This document shows, in pieces, positions 51,747 to 61,353 of a stretch of DNA of 64,000 nt. How positions within the stretch are numbered: position 1 is the first letter of the stretch; every line of letters starts with the position of its first letter. Location: NCBI RefSeq assembly GCF_000409775.1, contig NZ_KE332391.1:297766-361765 (forward strand), read 5' to 3'. Below the pieces are notes generated by a model. The model saw only the letters and a list, made by a program, of their open reading frames with translations. It was not told the origin of the DNA and did no database searches. The position numbers and the translations under genes are program-made. This stretch comes from Litchfieldella anticariensis FP35 = DSM 16096. Lineage in GTDB: Bacteria; Pseudomonadota; Gammaproteobacteria; Pseudomonadales; Halomonadaceae.

Positions 51747-52985
51747 ATGACCGATTCCCAGGACATCACCGCCAGCATGAATGAGGCGGCGATCACTACC
51801 GGCCCCTTGCGTGTGGTGGAACACGGCACGACCCGCTATACCCTGCTGGGCACCGCCCACGTCTCCGCCGACAGTGCCGAAGAGGTCCGCCGCTTGATTC
51901 GCTCCGGCGAGTATGATGCCGTGGCCATCGAACTGTGCCCTTCACGTCACCAAAGCTTGATAGAGCCCGACGCTCTAGCCAACCAGGACCTGTTTGCAAT
52001 CTTTCGCCAAGGCAAGGCCGGCATGGTTGCCGCCAGCCTGGCGCTGGGCGCCTTCCAGCAACGGGTTGCCGAGCAATCGGGTATCGAGCCCGGCGCCGAA
52101 ATGCGTGCCGCCCTTGAAGAAACCCAAGCCCACGACCTGCCAGTCCTGCTGATCGACCGCGATATTGGTATCACGCTCAAGCGCATCTATCACAACGTGC
52201 CTTGGTGGCAGCGCTTCAGCCTGCTTTCAGGGCTATTGGCCAGTGTGGTATCGCGCCAGGAAGTCTCGGCCGCTGACATCGAACGGCTCAAGGAAGGCGA
52301 TGTTCTGGAATCGACCTTCAGTGAATTTGCAGAGCAATCCGAGGCTCTGTATACCCCGCTGATCAGCGAACGCGACCGTTACATGGCCCTTCGAATCGGT
52401 GAAGAAAACGTATCCGGACGCTATCGCAATGTGCTGGTGGTGATCGGTGCCGGTCACCTCAAGGGATTGAGTGAGCACCTGGAGTCGCCATTGCCGAAGG
52501 AGCCGAGCCAGGAACGGGAAGCGTTGGAACATACGCCACCGCGTACCCGCTGGTGGAAGGCTGCTCCCTGGTTGATCACCGCCTTGGTGTTGACCGGTTT
52601 CGCCATCGGTTTCTCACGCGACTTCGAACTTGGATCGCAGCTGGTCATCGAATGGTTCCTGATCAACGGTGTGCTTTCGGCGCTGGGCAGTGCCATCGCC
52701 CTCGCTCATCCAGTGACCATCGCCGCCACCTTCGTTGCCGCGCCACTGACCTCGCTCAACCCGACCATCGGTGCCGGCTTCGTCGCAGCCGGAGTGGAAC
52801 TCTTCATGCGCAAGCCCAAGGTCGGAGACTTCGCCCACTTGCGCCACGACGTCACCTCGCCCCGTGGCTGGTGGCGCAACCGTGTCTCGCGCACGTTATT
52901 AGTGTTCCTGCTCTCTACTCTGGGCTCGGCAGCCGGTACCTGGGTGGCCGGATTCCGCATTGCAGGAGCGCTGTTTGGCAATTGA
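51747..52985 (+). CDS. TraB/PrgY-family membrane protein
   Basis: A 412-residue protein with an N-terminal TraB domain (RYTLLGTAHVSADSAEEVRRLI and VAIELCPSRHQSLI, with GXXH and E motifs near residues 30 and 60, and VVIGAGHLKGL near 235) and three or four membrane helices in the last 130 residues. Homologues include PrgY of Enterococcus, which limits pheromone activity, and proposed peptidase-like proteins. The bacterial role outside Enterococcus is unsettled. Confidence 0.88.
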   Translation: MTDSQDITASMNEAAITTGPLRVVEHGTTRYTLLGTAHVSADSAEEVRRLIRSGEYDAVAIELCPSRHQSLIEPDALANQDLFAIFRQGKAGMVAASLALGAFQQRVAEQSGIEPGAEMRAALEETQAHDLPVLLIDRDIGITLKRIYHNVPWWQRFSLLSGLLASVVSRQEVSAADIERLKEGDVLESTFSEFAEQSEALYTPLISERDRYMALRIGEENVSGRYRNVLVVIGAGHLKGLSEHLESPLPKEPSQEREALEHTPPRTRWWKAAPWLITALVLTGFAIGFSRDFELGSQLVIEWFLINGVLSALGSAIALAHPVTIAATFVAAPLTSLNPTIGAGFVAAGVELFMRKPKVGDFAHLRHDVTSPRGWWRNRVSRTLLVFLLSTLGSAAGTWVAGFRIAGALFGN

Positions 52986-53732
52986 TCAGCGCTTCCGTTC
53001 CAGCAACCGCCGCATCGCGGCAGTCGGCTGTTCCAGCTTGTGGTAAGCACGGCTTGCCGCATAGCTGTCGTTGAAGGCGTCGAAGTAGTCGTCGAGGATC
53101 TCGGCGGCGGTGGTATCGCCGTTCTGACGCAGCAGTTCGATAGCAACCTCCGCAGTGCACAGGTGCGCGCTGGAAGCCGGCTTGCGAAGCCGGTAACGGG
53201 TCAAGCGTGCAGTCGACAATGGCAATACCGGCAGGCTTTCCAAGTAGGGACTTTTTCGGAAGATACGCCGTGCTTGGCGCCAAGTGCCATCCAGGATGAT
53301 GAAAACCGGGATGCGACGCTGTGCCTTGGTGTCTTCCACTGCCTTCATTCCTACTACCCGGTTGGCATAATCCGGTTGATCGTCGGGGAAAACGACGAAG
53401 GGGGCGTAACGTTCATCTTCCAGTAATGCCAACAGGCGCTCATCGGGCGCGGTACGGTACCAGGTAAACACCTCGGTGGACGGCAACACATCACCGATCA
53501 GCCGTCCGGTATTGGTCGGCTTGTGGTGTTCCAAGGGATGAGTCAGCAACCACACACATGCTCGACTTTCGGCCATCACTCGGTAGGGGCACAAGCAGTT
53601 GAGCATTGGTAGATGGCAGCCGAGGCAACGCTCGACGAAGCTGCCACGCGCCTTGAACTCACGACGTGGCGGTCGCGGATGGCCGGTGGCGGGATCTCGC
53701 TCGGAGTGCTCGTGGAAGGTGTCGTATTGCAT
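52986..53732 (-). CDS. DTW-domain protein, probable tRNA acp3U transferase
   Basis: A 248-residue protein from ATG 53732. It has RCLGCHLPMLNCLCP (cysteines for metal binding), LTHPLEHHKPTNTGRLIGDVL, and the DTW-type motif LDGTWRQARRIFRKSPYLESLP. DTW proteins such as TapT install acp3U in tRNA using S-adenosylmethionine. The exact tRNA position cannot be inferred. It follows cobB on the same strand. Confidence 0.85.
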   Translation of the reverse strand: MQYDTFHEHSERDPATGHPRPPRREFKARGSFVERCLGCHLPMLNCLCPYRVMAESRACVWLLTHPLEHHKPTNTGRLIGDVLPSTEVFTWYRTAPDERLLALLEDERYAPFVVFPDDQPDYANRVVGMKAVEDTKAQRRIPVFIILDGTWRQARRIFRKSPYLESLPVLPLSTARLTRYRLRKPASSAHLCTAEVAIELLRQNGDTTAAEILDDYFDAFNDSYAASRAYHKLEQPTAAMRRLLERKR

Positions 53733-53789
53733 CGCTGGCGTCGGATTGAAAACGGGAGCGTATTCTAGCACGTGCAACGTTGCCCACAT

Positions 53790-54524
53790 TCACTCCAGCA
53801 ATGTCTCCGGCACCCACAACCTCCCTTGGCGCTGCCAGTGGCGAACCAACTCCGGCACGCCCTCGCCGGCAGGCTGGCCGATCTTGGCCACGCCCGGTGG
53901 CGCCAGTCGCTCGGCATCGGGATCAACCAGTATCACGTCCACATCCATGGGCACCTGGCGCAGCAATGCACCCGCCGGCATCACTGCTAGCGACGTGCCC
54001 ACTACCAGCAGTAGATCGGCCTGCTCGACGATCTCACAAGCATCGCCGTAGCGTGGCACCGCTTCGCCAAACCACACTACATCGGGACGCAATTGGCTGC
54101 CCTTGTCGCAGACATCACCCAAGACGATATCGCCGCGGTGCACGGGATAACACATTCGCGGATCAACCGTGGAACGCGCCATCAGGATCTCACCATGCAG
54201 ATGCAACACATCACGCGAACCAGCGCGCTCGTGTAGATCGTCAATGTTCTGGGTGATGATGCTGACTCGAAAACCGTCGCGCTCAAGCTCGGCAAGCGCC
54301 TTATGAGCGGCGTTGGGCCGTGCTCGGCGCACCTGGGCACGGCGCTGGTTATAGAAGCGCAGCACCAGTCCGGGGTCGCGTACCCAGGCCTCGGGTGTGG
54401 CGACATCCTCGACTCGATGCTCTTCCCACAGGCCGTCGCTGGCACGAAAGGTCTTGAGGCCACTCTCGGCACTGATCCCTGCTCCGGTCAGCACCACCAG
54501 GTGAGGTGTTCGCTGTCGTGTCAT
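53790..54524 (-). CDS. cobB: NAD-dependent deacylase, sirtuin family
   Basis: A 244-residue sirtuin with LTGAGISAESGLKTFR, the catalytic TQNIDDLHERAG, HLHGE with the active histidine, and VVWFGEAVP. Sirtuins remove acyl groups from lysines, using NAD. The usual four-cysteine zinc module is reduced: only two cysteines (RMCYP and GDVCDKGS) are present in that region. It lies between aceK and the DTW gene. The name follows the common label for bacterial sirtuins; substrate class is not certain. Confidence 0.88.
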   Translation of the reverse strand: MTRQRTPHLVVLTGAGISAESGLKTFRASDGLWEEHRVEDVATPEAWVRDPGLVLRFYNQRRAQVRRARPNAAHKALAELERDGFRVSIITQNIDDLHERAGSRDVLHLHGEILMARSTVDPRMCYPVHRGDIVLGDVCDKGSQLRPDVVWFGEAVPRYGDACEIVEQADLLLVVGTSLAVMPAGALLRQVPMDVDVILVDPDAERLAPPGVAKIGQPAGEGVPELVRHWQRQGRLWVPETLLE

Positions 54525-54537
54525 GATCAGGCGGAAG

Positions 54538-56292
54538 TCAGTAAGTCAGCGAATGACCGTCATCGACGAAACGCCGCTTGTTGCGGTACGGGTAGACATC
54601 GATGACGCGGCCATCGAGGATGGCACGTTGCAGCCCCTTCCAGTAATCGGCATCGAACAGCTCCGGATGCAGTTCGTAGAAGCGCTTACGCAATCGGACA
54701 TTGGCGAACAAGAAGGGGCCGAATTCCTCCGGAAAAATATCATTGGGCCCCACCGAGTACCAGGGCTCGTCGGCCAGTTCCTGCTCGGGATATAGCGGTT
54801 CGGGAATCTTGCGGAAATTGCACTCAGTCAGGTAGCAAATCTCGTCATAGTCGTAGAACACCACTCGACCATGGCGGGTCACGCCGAAATTCTTGAGCAG
54901 CATGTCGCCGGGAAAGATATTGGCCGCAGCGAGTTGCTTGATGGCGTTGCCATAATCCTTGAGCACCGCCTCGGTTTCCTGTTCATCGCATTGTTCGAGA
55001 TAGAGGTTCAGCGGCGTCATCATGCGCTCGGTGTAGCAGTGTTTGATGATTACCTTGTCGCCCTTGAGCTGCACCGTGGACGGCGCCGTCTCGAGCATCT
55101 CAGCCAGACAGTCGGGATCGAAATGGTCCTGGCGAGTGATGAAGTTGGAAAATTCCTGGGTATCGGCCATGCGCCCTACACGGTCGTGACGCTTGACCAG
55201 GCGATACTTCTCTCGCACGTCCTCGTGACTCATTTCCTTGGTGGGATCGAAGCGATCCTTGATGATCTTGAACACCGTGCGAAACGACGGCAGCACGAAT
55301 ACCGCCATGACCATACCCCGCACCCCAGGAGCAATAACGAACTTATCCTCGCGTCTGGCCACGTTTCGGTTAAGAGCACGGAAGAATTCGGTCTTGCCAT
55401 GTTTGTAGAAGCCGATGGCCGAATAGAGCTCGCCTTCTGGCTTGTCAGGCATCAGTTCCTGCAGGAAGTCCACGAATTCACCCGGGACTTGCACCTCCAC
55501 CTGAAAATAGGCACGCGTGAAGGAGAAGATGATCGAGACTTCCTGAGGCTCGATGATCACGGTATCCAGGTGCAGGCCCTCGCTGGCTTCCTGACGTTCG
55601 CCGTGCAGCACCGGCAGTACCAACGGTACCTGCTCGCCGCCGCCCTGGATACGCCCCACCAGGTAGGCACCCTTGTTGCGGTAGAAAACGCTCTTGAGCA
55701 GTTCGACTTCGGCATCCTCGGCATCGCGGATAGCTAGAGGCAAATGCGCTCTCAGGAAGGCGGTACCTAACTTGACGTCTCTCTCGATCGCCTCGAAGCG
55801 GGTTTCCAACGGCGCATCGACAAGCGCCCAGTGCAATGCGGCTGACCAGTCGCCCGCCACCCGAAAGCGCCGAGTCAATTCGATGCCGGAATGATGAGAG
55901 GCAGCATCCCGCGAGCTATAGACGAACATCCAGTCATTGCGAATATGGCGATGATGAAATATCGAACAGAACATCGAATTGAAGAAAGTTTCCGCCAGTT
56001 CATAGTCGAGCCGTTGATTGATCAGCTCTGCATAATGGGCCCTCGCCTCACGCCAGCATTCATAATTGGTTAGTTCGTCCTCTTCGAAAGTGCGCTGCAG
56101 CCGTGCCAGGGTTTCCTCAACTTTTTCGTCATACAGATTGATACGTTCGGCCGACACCTGTTGTGCCTCGCGCCAGGCTGCATCGCGAAAGCGCCGTCGT
56201 GCATCGGCGGTGATCTGCTTGAAACGTGAGCGGTATTCGTCGAAGCCGTGCAGGATAGTAGCGGCGAGGCGATAGGCAGCGGATAGTTTCAT
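54538..56292 (-). CDS. aceK: isocitrate dehydrogenase kinase/phosphatase
   Basis: AceK switches isocitrate dehydrogenase on and off by dephosphorylation and phosphorylation, directing carbon to the glyoxylate shunt during growth on acetate. The 584-residue protein has the regulatory helical half and the kinase-like half with FVIAPGVRGMVMAVFVLPSF and the metal segment VVFYDYDEICYLTECNFR. GGAG precedes ATG 56292. No aceA or aceB lies next to it here. Confidence 0.97.
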   Translation of the reverse strand: MKLSAAYRLAATILHGFDEYRSRFKQITADARRRFRDAAWREAQQVSAERINLYDEKVEETLARLQRTFEEDELTNYECWREARAHYAELINQRLDYELAETFFNSMFCSIFHHRHIRNDWMFVYSSRDAASHHSGIELTRRFRVAGDWSAALHWALVDAPLETRFEAIERDVKLGTAFLRAHLPLAIRDAEDAEVELLKSVFYRNKGAYLVGRIQGGGEQVPLVLPVLHGERQEASEGLHLDTVIIEPQEVSIIFSFTRAYFQVEVQVPGEFVDFLQELMPDKPEGELYSAIGFYKHGKTEFFRALNRNVARREDKFVIAPGVRGMVMAVFVLPSFRTVFKIIKDRFDPTKEMSHEDVREKYRLVKRHDRVGRMADTQEFSNFITRQDHFDPDCLAEMLETAPSTVQLKGDKVIIKHCYTERMMTPLNLYLEQCDEQETEAVLKDYGNAIKQLAAANIFPGDMLLKNFGVTRHGRVVFYDYDEICYLTECNFRKIPEPLYPEQELADEPWYSVGPNDIFPEEFGPFLFANVRLRKRFYELHPELFDADYWKGLQRAILDGRVIDVYPYRNKRRFVDDGHSLTY

Positions 56293-56409
56293 GGACGAAC
56301 TCCAGGCGACGTAACCTCATAGCTTCGGCGATCATGCACCGCAAGGCGAGGCGACCATGGTGGAGAGGCTTGTAGTCTTGCGACAATCCGGAGTTGCTTG
56401 ATTCTTGAT

Positions 56410-57894
56410 TCACTTGCGCCAGAACATTGGCGTCAACATCACCAGCACGGTGAGAATTTCCAAACGGCCCAACAGCATACCGATGCACAGCAACCACTTG
56501 GCGGTATCCGGCAGCGACGCGAAGTTACCCGCCGGACCGATGATCTCGCCCAGTCCAGGGCCGACGTTAGCTACCGCCGTGGCCGCACCGGTCAATGATG
56601 TCGTGAAGTCCAGCCCCAATAAAGACAGGCTCAGCGCCAAACCAGCGATGGTCAGGAAATAGAAGAACGAGAATGCCACCACGCCGCGAGAAATGTCATC
56701 GGTCAAGGGCATACCGTTGTAGCGCGAAGTAAAGACACCATTAGCATGGATCAGGAAGCGTAGTTGGTTCTTGAGCATTTCCGTCGCTACCTGGAAGCGG
56801 AATATCTTCATCCCACCGCTGGTCGAGCCACTGCACCCACCCACGAACGTCAGATAGAAGAAAGCCACGGCCGCCAGCGGCCCCCATTGGCCGTAGTCCT
56901 CCGAGGCATAGCCGGTGGTAGTGACCACCGAGACAATGTTGAAAGTGGCATGAGTCAGCGCTTCGAAGGGGGCGTGGTTCTGGCCAATCAGGTAGGTCGT
57001 CAGCATCAGGATCACCACACTGAGCAAGGCCAACAGGCCACGCACCTGCTCATCGCGCCATAACGCCAGTCGCGAGCCACGCAGGAAACGGATGTAGAGC
57101 ACGAAGGGCAACGCCCCCGCCAACATGAACAACGACGCCGCCCAGAGGAGAAATGGGTTGTCGGCATAGGCACCAAACGAGGCGTCCGAGTTGGCGAAAC
57201 CACCGGTGGCCAAGGAGGTCATGGCGTGCACTACGGCATCCACCGGCGCCATCCCCCCCAGCCAGTAGGTGACCATGGCCAGAAAAGTAAAACCGCAGTA
57301 GACACTCAGAGTCGCTTTGGCGATGCCGCCGGTACGCGGCATGACCTTGTCCGACCAGTCGGAGGATTCGGTGTGGAAGAGCCGCATGCCACCCACCTTG
57401 AGGAAAGGCAGGATGGCGATGCCCATGACGATGATGCCGATACCACCCAGCCACTGCATGATGCCACGCCATAGCTTGAGCCCATCGGACAGCTCCTCGA
57501 TCTTGATCAGGATGGTGGAGCCGGTGGTGGTGATTGCCGATACCGACTCGAAGACTGCATTGGTGAATGACAACTGGGGCGCCCCCAGTACCAATGGCAG
57601 ACTGGCGAAACCACTGATGGTCACCCAACTCAGGGTCGTCAGCACGAACATCTGACGAGGTTTGAGCTCGACTGGAACGCGCCAGGTCAGCAGCCAAGTC
57701 GTGATCACGGCCGCCAGCACAATGGATATCGATAGGACGAAGGCAGGAGCATCCGGATCGCGTTCGATCAGCAACACTGCCAATGGCAGGGTCATGAAGA
57801 TGGCCAGCACCAACCACAGCACCGCCAGAACCTTCAGCACCGGCGCCCAGCCCAGCGCACGCTGCCAACTCACCCACTCCACGCGTGTTGCCAT
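56410..57894 (-). CDS. trkI: second Trk potassium channel, TrkI-type
   Basis: A 494-residue TrkH homologue. The four pore segments are ITTTGSTILIKIEEL, MTSLATGGFANSDA, VSVVTTTGYASEDYGQ and TAVANVGPGLGE. Halomonas elongata is known to use TrkH and TrkI with one TrkA, and this gene fits TrkI. No second trkA is nearby, so the trkA at 48812 presumably serves both. Symbol assigned by context and pattern. Confidence 0.88.
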   Translation of the reverse strand: MATRVEWVSWQRALGWAPVLKVLAVLWLVLAIFMTLPLAVLLIERDPDAPAFVLSISIVLAAVITTWLLTWRVPVELKPRQMFVLTTLSWVTISGFASLPLVLGAPQLSFTNAVFESVSAITTTGSTILIKIEELSDGLKLWRGIMQWLGGIGIIVMGIAILPFLKVGGMRLFHTESSDWSDKVMPRTGGIAKATLSVYCGFTFLAMVTYWLGGMAPVDAVVHAMTSLATGGFANSDASFGAYADNPFLLWAASLFMLAGALPFVLYIRFLRGSRLALWRDEQVRGLLALLSVVILMLTTYLIGQNHAPFEALTHATFNIVSVVTTTGYASEDYGQWGPLAAVAFFYLTFVGGCSGSTSGGMKIFRFQVATEMLKNQLRFLIHANGVFTSRYNGMPLTDDISRGVVAFSFFYFLTIAGLALSLSLLGLDFTTSLTGAATAVANVGPGLGEIIGPAGNFASLPDTAKWLLCIGMLLGRLEILTVLVMLTPMFWRK

Positions 57895-58034
57895 CGGTCA
57901 GGCCTTTTCCGATCAGACGGCGCTACTATAGTCGATATCAATTTTGTTGCAACGCCGCATCAAGTCAACGCAAGGATGACAGCCGTGCCTCAAATGGCGA
58001 CAATGAGCCCCCTTCATCGCCCCCAATACCACGA

Positions 58035-58841
58035 ATGCCGATGCTCGAGTACCAACCTGAAGCTGCCCTACCGGAAGCGGCTCTACCCATCGTCTACCGT
58101 GATGACTACCTGGTAGCGATCAACAAGCCAGCCGGAATGTTGGTGCATCGTACGCCACTGGCACGCGGTGAAACCCGCTTCGTCGTACAGACGCTACGCG
58201 ATCAGTTGGGCTGTCGAGTCTATCCCGTACACCGCCTGGACCGGCCAACCTCGGGACTGCTACTGTTCGCTCTCTCCCCCGAGATGGCGACTCGCTTGTG
58301 TGAGGAATTTACCCAGCAGCGTGTGGAAAAACGCTACCTGGCGGTAGTGCGCGGCCTGGGTCCGGAATGCGAACGCCTGGACTATGCCCTGCGTGAAGAG
58401 GATGGCAGCCGACCCAAGGTCGAGATGCCAGCGATGGATGCGCTCACCGAAGTACGCCGCCTGGACAGTGTCGAACTGCCGATACAGGTAGACCGCTATC
58501 CCCAGACACGCTACTCGTTGATGGAAGCCAGACCCCTGACCGGTCGTCGCCACCAGATTCGCCGTCATCTGTCGCGGCGCGGCTATCCCATCGTCGGTGA
58601 TGCCAAACATGGCAAAGGCAATCACAACCGCTTCTTTCGCGAACGTCTCGAGTGCCCCGGGCTGCTGCTAGCGGCGGTGGGTTTGTCATTTCTTCATCCG
58701 GTCAGGCAGGCACGAGTGCACCTGAGTGCTAGCTTGAGCTCTGACCTGACCGTGCTGTTCGAACGTTTTGGCTGGGCGGGCCATGTGCCCTCCTCAACCG
58801 TCCACTGGGAAGATGACGAGGTGAACTGTGCCCTCCCATGA
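58035..58841 (+). CDS. truC: tRNA pseudouridine(65) synthase TruC
   Basis: An RluA-family enzyme. ATG 58035 or 58041 starts the family-like part (268 residues); the upstream frame into the trkI gap looks non-coding. Motifs include VAINKPAGMLVHR, the catalytic aspartate in YPVHRLDRPTSGLLLFAL, and PLTGRRHQIRRHLS. The absence of an S4 domain and the short length fit TruC. Its end overlaps tcdA. Confidence 0.9.
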   Translation: MPMLEYQPEAALPEAALPIVYRDDYLVAINKPAGMLVHRTPLARGETRFVVQTLRDQLGCRVYPVHRLDRPTSGLLLFALSPEMATRLCEEFTQQRVEKRYLAVVRGLGPECERLDYALREEDGSRPKVEMPAMDALTEVRRLDSVELPIQVDRYPQTRYSLMEARPLTGRRHQIRRHLSRRGYPIVGDAKHGKGNHNRFFRERLECPGLLLAAVGLSFLHPVRQARVHLSASLSSDLTVLFERFGWAGHVPSSTVHWEDDEVNCALP

Positions 58842-59724
58842 CGACATCACCGTGTCACGTGACACCCAAAGGACTGCCATTGCCAAGCGGCACGATTCGC
58901 ACGATGACTACGCGTTTCGCTTCGGAGGCATTCGCCGTCTCTACGGCAATCGGGCAGCCGATGCCTTCCGCCGCGCGCACGTGGTGATCGTGGGTGTTGG
59001 CGGCGTAGGGAGCTGGACAGTGGAAGCCCTTGCCCGCTCCGGCATCGGCAAGCTGACGTTGATTGACCTCGACGATGTCTGCGTCTCCAACGTCAATCGC
59101 CAACTCCACGCCCTGAACGGCACCATCGGCCGTCCCAAGGTCGAAGTTCTGGCCGAGCGCTGTCGCGCCATTTACCCCGGTATCGAGGTGATCGCCGAAA
59201 CCGCCTTCATCACGCCGACCAACCTGGCCAGTCGCCTCCCTACAGATGCCGACCACGTGGTCGATGCCATCGACAGCGTAGCACCGAAAGCGGCATTGAT
59301 TGCCTGGTGTCGGCGCCACAAGGTACCGATTACCGTAACCGGCGCCGCTGGTGGTCAGACCGATCCCACTCGCATTCGTGTCGCCGACCTGACACGTACC
59401 GAGCACGACCCTCTGTTGGCCAAGCTACGCGCCAAACTACGCCGCGATTACGGCTTTTCGCGCAACCCCAAGCGCCGCTTCGGTATTGAATGCGTCTATT
59501 CGGATGAGCAACTGGTCTATCCTGGCAGCGATGGCGAGGTTTGCCTGTCGAAACCAGGCCACGGCGAAGCCACTCGTCTCGACTGTGCCAGCGGCTTTGG
59601 AGCAGCGACTTTCGTCACCGGCAGCTTCGGCTTCACTGCCGCAGCACGAGTGATGGCGCGCCTAACGCGTCGTGCCCAGTCGTCACACAACGAAGCGTCA
59701 CAGGAGAACCGCGATGAGCCATGA
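58828..59724 (+). CDS. tcdA: tRNA threonylcarbamoyladenosine dehydratase TcdA
   Basis: TcdA (CsdL, YgdL) cyclises t6A37 of tRNA to ct6A, using ATP. The 298-residue E1-like protein starts at GTG 58828. It has VVIVGVGGVGSWTVEALARSGIGKLTLIDLDDV for ATP binding and VNRQLHAL, VVDAIDSV and CASGFGAATFVTG later. It extends the pathway begun by tsaC elsewhere in the window. The end overlaps the small gene that follows. Confidence 0.94.
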   Translation: MPSHDDITVSRDTQRTAIAKRHDSHDDYAFRFGGIRRLYGNRAADAFRRAHVVIVGVGGVGSWTVEALARSGIGKLTLIDLDDVCVSNVNRQLHALNGTIGRPKVEVLAERCRAIYPGIEVIAETAFITPTNLASRLPTDADHVVDAIDSVAPKAALIAWCRRHKVPITVTGAAGGQTDPTRIRVADLTRTEHDPLLAKLRAKLRRDYGFSRNPKRRFGIECVYSDEQLVYPGSDGEVCLSKPGHGEATRLDCASGFGAATFVTGSFGFTAAARVMARLTRRAQSSHNEASQENRDEP

Positions 59725-59944
59725 ACTCCCCCATCCGGTACCGGGCATCTATATCCACTACAAGGGTGCACGATACGAGATTCTAGGCGTGGCCCATCAC
59801 AGCGAGACCGAAGAAGCCATGGTGGTGTATCGCGCACTCTACGGCGACTATGGACTGTGGGTCAGGCCGCTGGAGATGTTCAGCGAAACCGTCGAGGTGC
59901 AGGGCGAACCGGTGGCACGGTTCACCCTCGAGAAGGCATTCTAG
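59714..59944 (+). CDS. DUF1653-type small protein
   Basis: A 76-residue protein after AGGAG at the right distance from ATG 59714. PGIYIHYKGARYEILGVAHHSETEEAMVVYRALYGD is the DUF1653 pattern, and VRPLEMFSETV follows. It is an SH3-like fold of unknown role. It overlaps the tcdA stop and is probably co-translated. Confidence 0.9.
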   Translation: MSHELPHPVPGIYIHYKGARYEILGVAHHSETEEAMVVYRALYGDYGLWVRPLEMFSETVEVQGEPVARFTLEKAF

Positions 59945-59956
59945 CCGGAAGGGAAA

Positions 59957-60433
59957 TCAACCCGGTTCGTGCATCTGCTTCTGCAAGTAATTCTCGATAC
60001 CGACCTTGTCGATCAGGCCCAGCTCGGTTTCGAGATGATCGATATGCTCTTCCTCGTCGTCAAGGATGCACTTGAACAGGTCGCGGCTGACATAGTCCTT
60101 GATCTTCTCGCAGTAGGTAATGGCCTCGATCAGGTCATTACGTCCCTGATGCTCCAAGGCCAAATCGCACTCGAGCATTTCGCGGGTGTTCTCGCCGATA
60201 CGCAGCTTGCCGAGATCCTGCAGGTTGGGCACGCCCTCGAGGAACAGGATGCGCTCGATCAGCACATCGGCATGTTTCATCTCTTCGATGGACTCGTCGT
60301 ATTCCCACTTGGCCAATGCCGCCAGGCCCCAGTCCTTGTACATTTTGGCATGCAGGAAATACTGGTTGATCGCCACCAGCTCATTGCCGAGCACAGTGTT
60401 GAGGTGGGTAATGACCTTGGCATCGCCTTTCAT
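59957..60433 (-). CDS. bfr: bacterioferritin
   Basis: Bacterioferritin stores iron in 24-subunit shells with haem at dimer interfaces. ATG 60433 gives 158 residues. Ferroxidase ligands E18, E51 and H54 and haem ligand M52 fall in NELVAINQY and SIEEMKHAD; the second set lies in [11 protein letters not shown]. The bfd gene lies 170 bases upstream on the same strand. Confidence 0.97.
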   Translation of the reverse strand: MKGDAKVITHLNTVLGNELVAINQYFLHAKMYKDWGLAALAKWEYDESIEEMKHADVLIERILFLEGVPNLQDLGKLRIGENTREMLECDLALEHQGRNDLIEAITYCEKIKDYVSRDLFKCILDDEEEHIDHLETELGLIDKVGIENYLQKQMHEPG

Positions 60434-60603
60434 CGAGCTTTCCTCCTGGAACCTTTGGCGCGAAAAAGCGGCCGGCACATTCGGATATGCCCGGCCCCAT
60501 CATTTCACGCAGTATTGTCAAAAAAGGAGAAAAAGTCCAATTGCGACAGTATGTTAGCGAGACGCCAGTGCAATTGTAAAAGATTGGCGACTGACGTTGA
60601 CTA

Positions 60604-60807
60604 TCAAACGGCGTAGGCCAGATCAGCAGATGGCATGATCTCGCGAGCGATGGCATCGCGGGCGATGCTCTTGCCCATGCTGGCACACTTGCCACACTGA
60701 TCGGCACAACCGGTCTGTTCGCGCACTTCACGCCAGCTACGCGCCCCATCGCTGACGGCTTCCCGGATGGCGCGATCAGTCACGCCTTTGCATAGACAAA
60801 CGTACAT
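60604..60807 (-). CDS. bfd: bacterioferritin-associated ferredoxin
   Basis: Bfd is a [2Fe-2S] protein that reduces bacterioferritin to release iron. The 67-residue protein has C4 and C6 (YVCLCKGVTD) and C38 and C41 (GCADQCGKC), matching known ligand spacing. Located just upstream of bfr on the same strand, with a Fur-like site before it. Confidence 0.95.
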   Translation of the reverse strand: MYVCLCKGVTDRAIREAVSDGARSWREVREQTGCADQCGKCASMGKSIARDAIAREIMPSADLAYAV

Positions 60808-60836
60808 TGCATCACCTCACTACGTATGGCGACCAC

Positions 60837-60854
60837 AAATGTAAATGATTCGCA
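60837..60854 (-). promoter_or_regulatory. possible Fur box upstream of bfd
   Basis: On the minus strand TGCGAATCATTTACATTT, 30 bases before the bfd start, resembles Fur boxes (AAT-x-ATTCGCAT-like halves). Fur control of bfd is known in other bacteria. Visual match only. Confidence 0.45.
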
Positions 60855-60887
60855 GAGGCTATTGCAATACTAAATTTTTCCTATCGC

Positions 60888-61349
60888 CTATTTTTTCTTG
60901 TTGGTGTTCCGCTCGGGTTTGGGCAGCACTACCACCTGCGTGTTCGAGACGATATCCGACCAGCTACGCTTCTCAGCATCGAACAGGATCCACCAATAGC
61001 CCAAGCCCAAGGCTGCCAGGGAAGCACAAGCCGCCAGGAAGCGCAGCAGGCTCTGCACCAAGGTGATGCTCATACCATCGGTCGTCTGCACCCGCAGCCG
61101 CCAGGCCTGCATGCCCAGCGTCATTCCACCGCGCATCCAGAAGAAGGCGAAAAAAGCGAAGGTCGCCACGAACAGCAGGCTATGGAACAGTGGTGTTTCG
61201 TTGGCCTCACCACGGTTGAGCGCTACGGCGATGAAGCCCATCAGCATCCATATCGCCACGATCAGGAAAAGATCGTAAACCATGGCCGCAAGCCGCCGAA
61301 TAAGCCCCGCCGGCCAAGTACTGTCGAGTTCGGTGAAGCGTCGTCGCAT
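60888..61349 (-). CDS. RDD-family membrane protein
   Basis: A 153-residue protein with an RDD domain: LIRRLAAMVYDLFLIVAIWML at the start, then MRGGMTLGMQAWRLRVQTTDG, with three to four membrane helices. The D in YDLF and the arginine match the family name motif. The end is lysine-rich (NTNKKK). It starts four bases after the lptG stop, so it is likely co-transcribed; function unknown. Confidence 0.88.
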   Translation of the reverse strand: MRRRFTELDSTWPAGLIRRLAAMVYDLFLIVAIWMLMGFIAVALNRGEANETPLFHSLLFVATFAFFAFFWMRGGMTLGMQAWRLRVQTTDGMSITLVQSLLRFLAACASLAALGLGYWWILFDAEKRSWSDIVSNTQVVVLPKPERNTNKKK

Positions 61350-61353
61350 ATCG

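Noticed and set aside
54871-55737. 288-codon plus-strand frame opposite aceK
   Set aside because: aceK is unambiguous on the minus strand, and this frame is its mirror.
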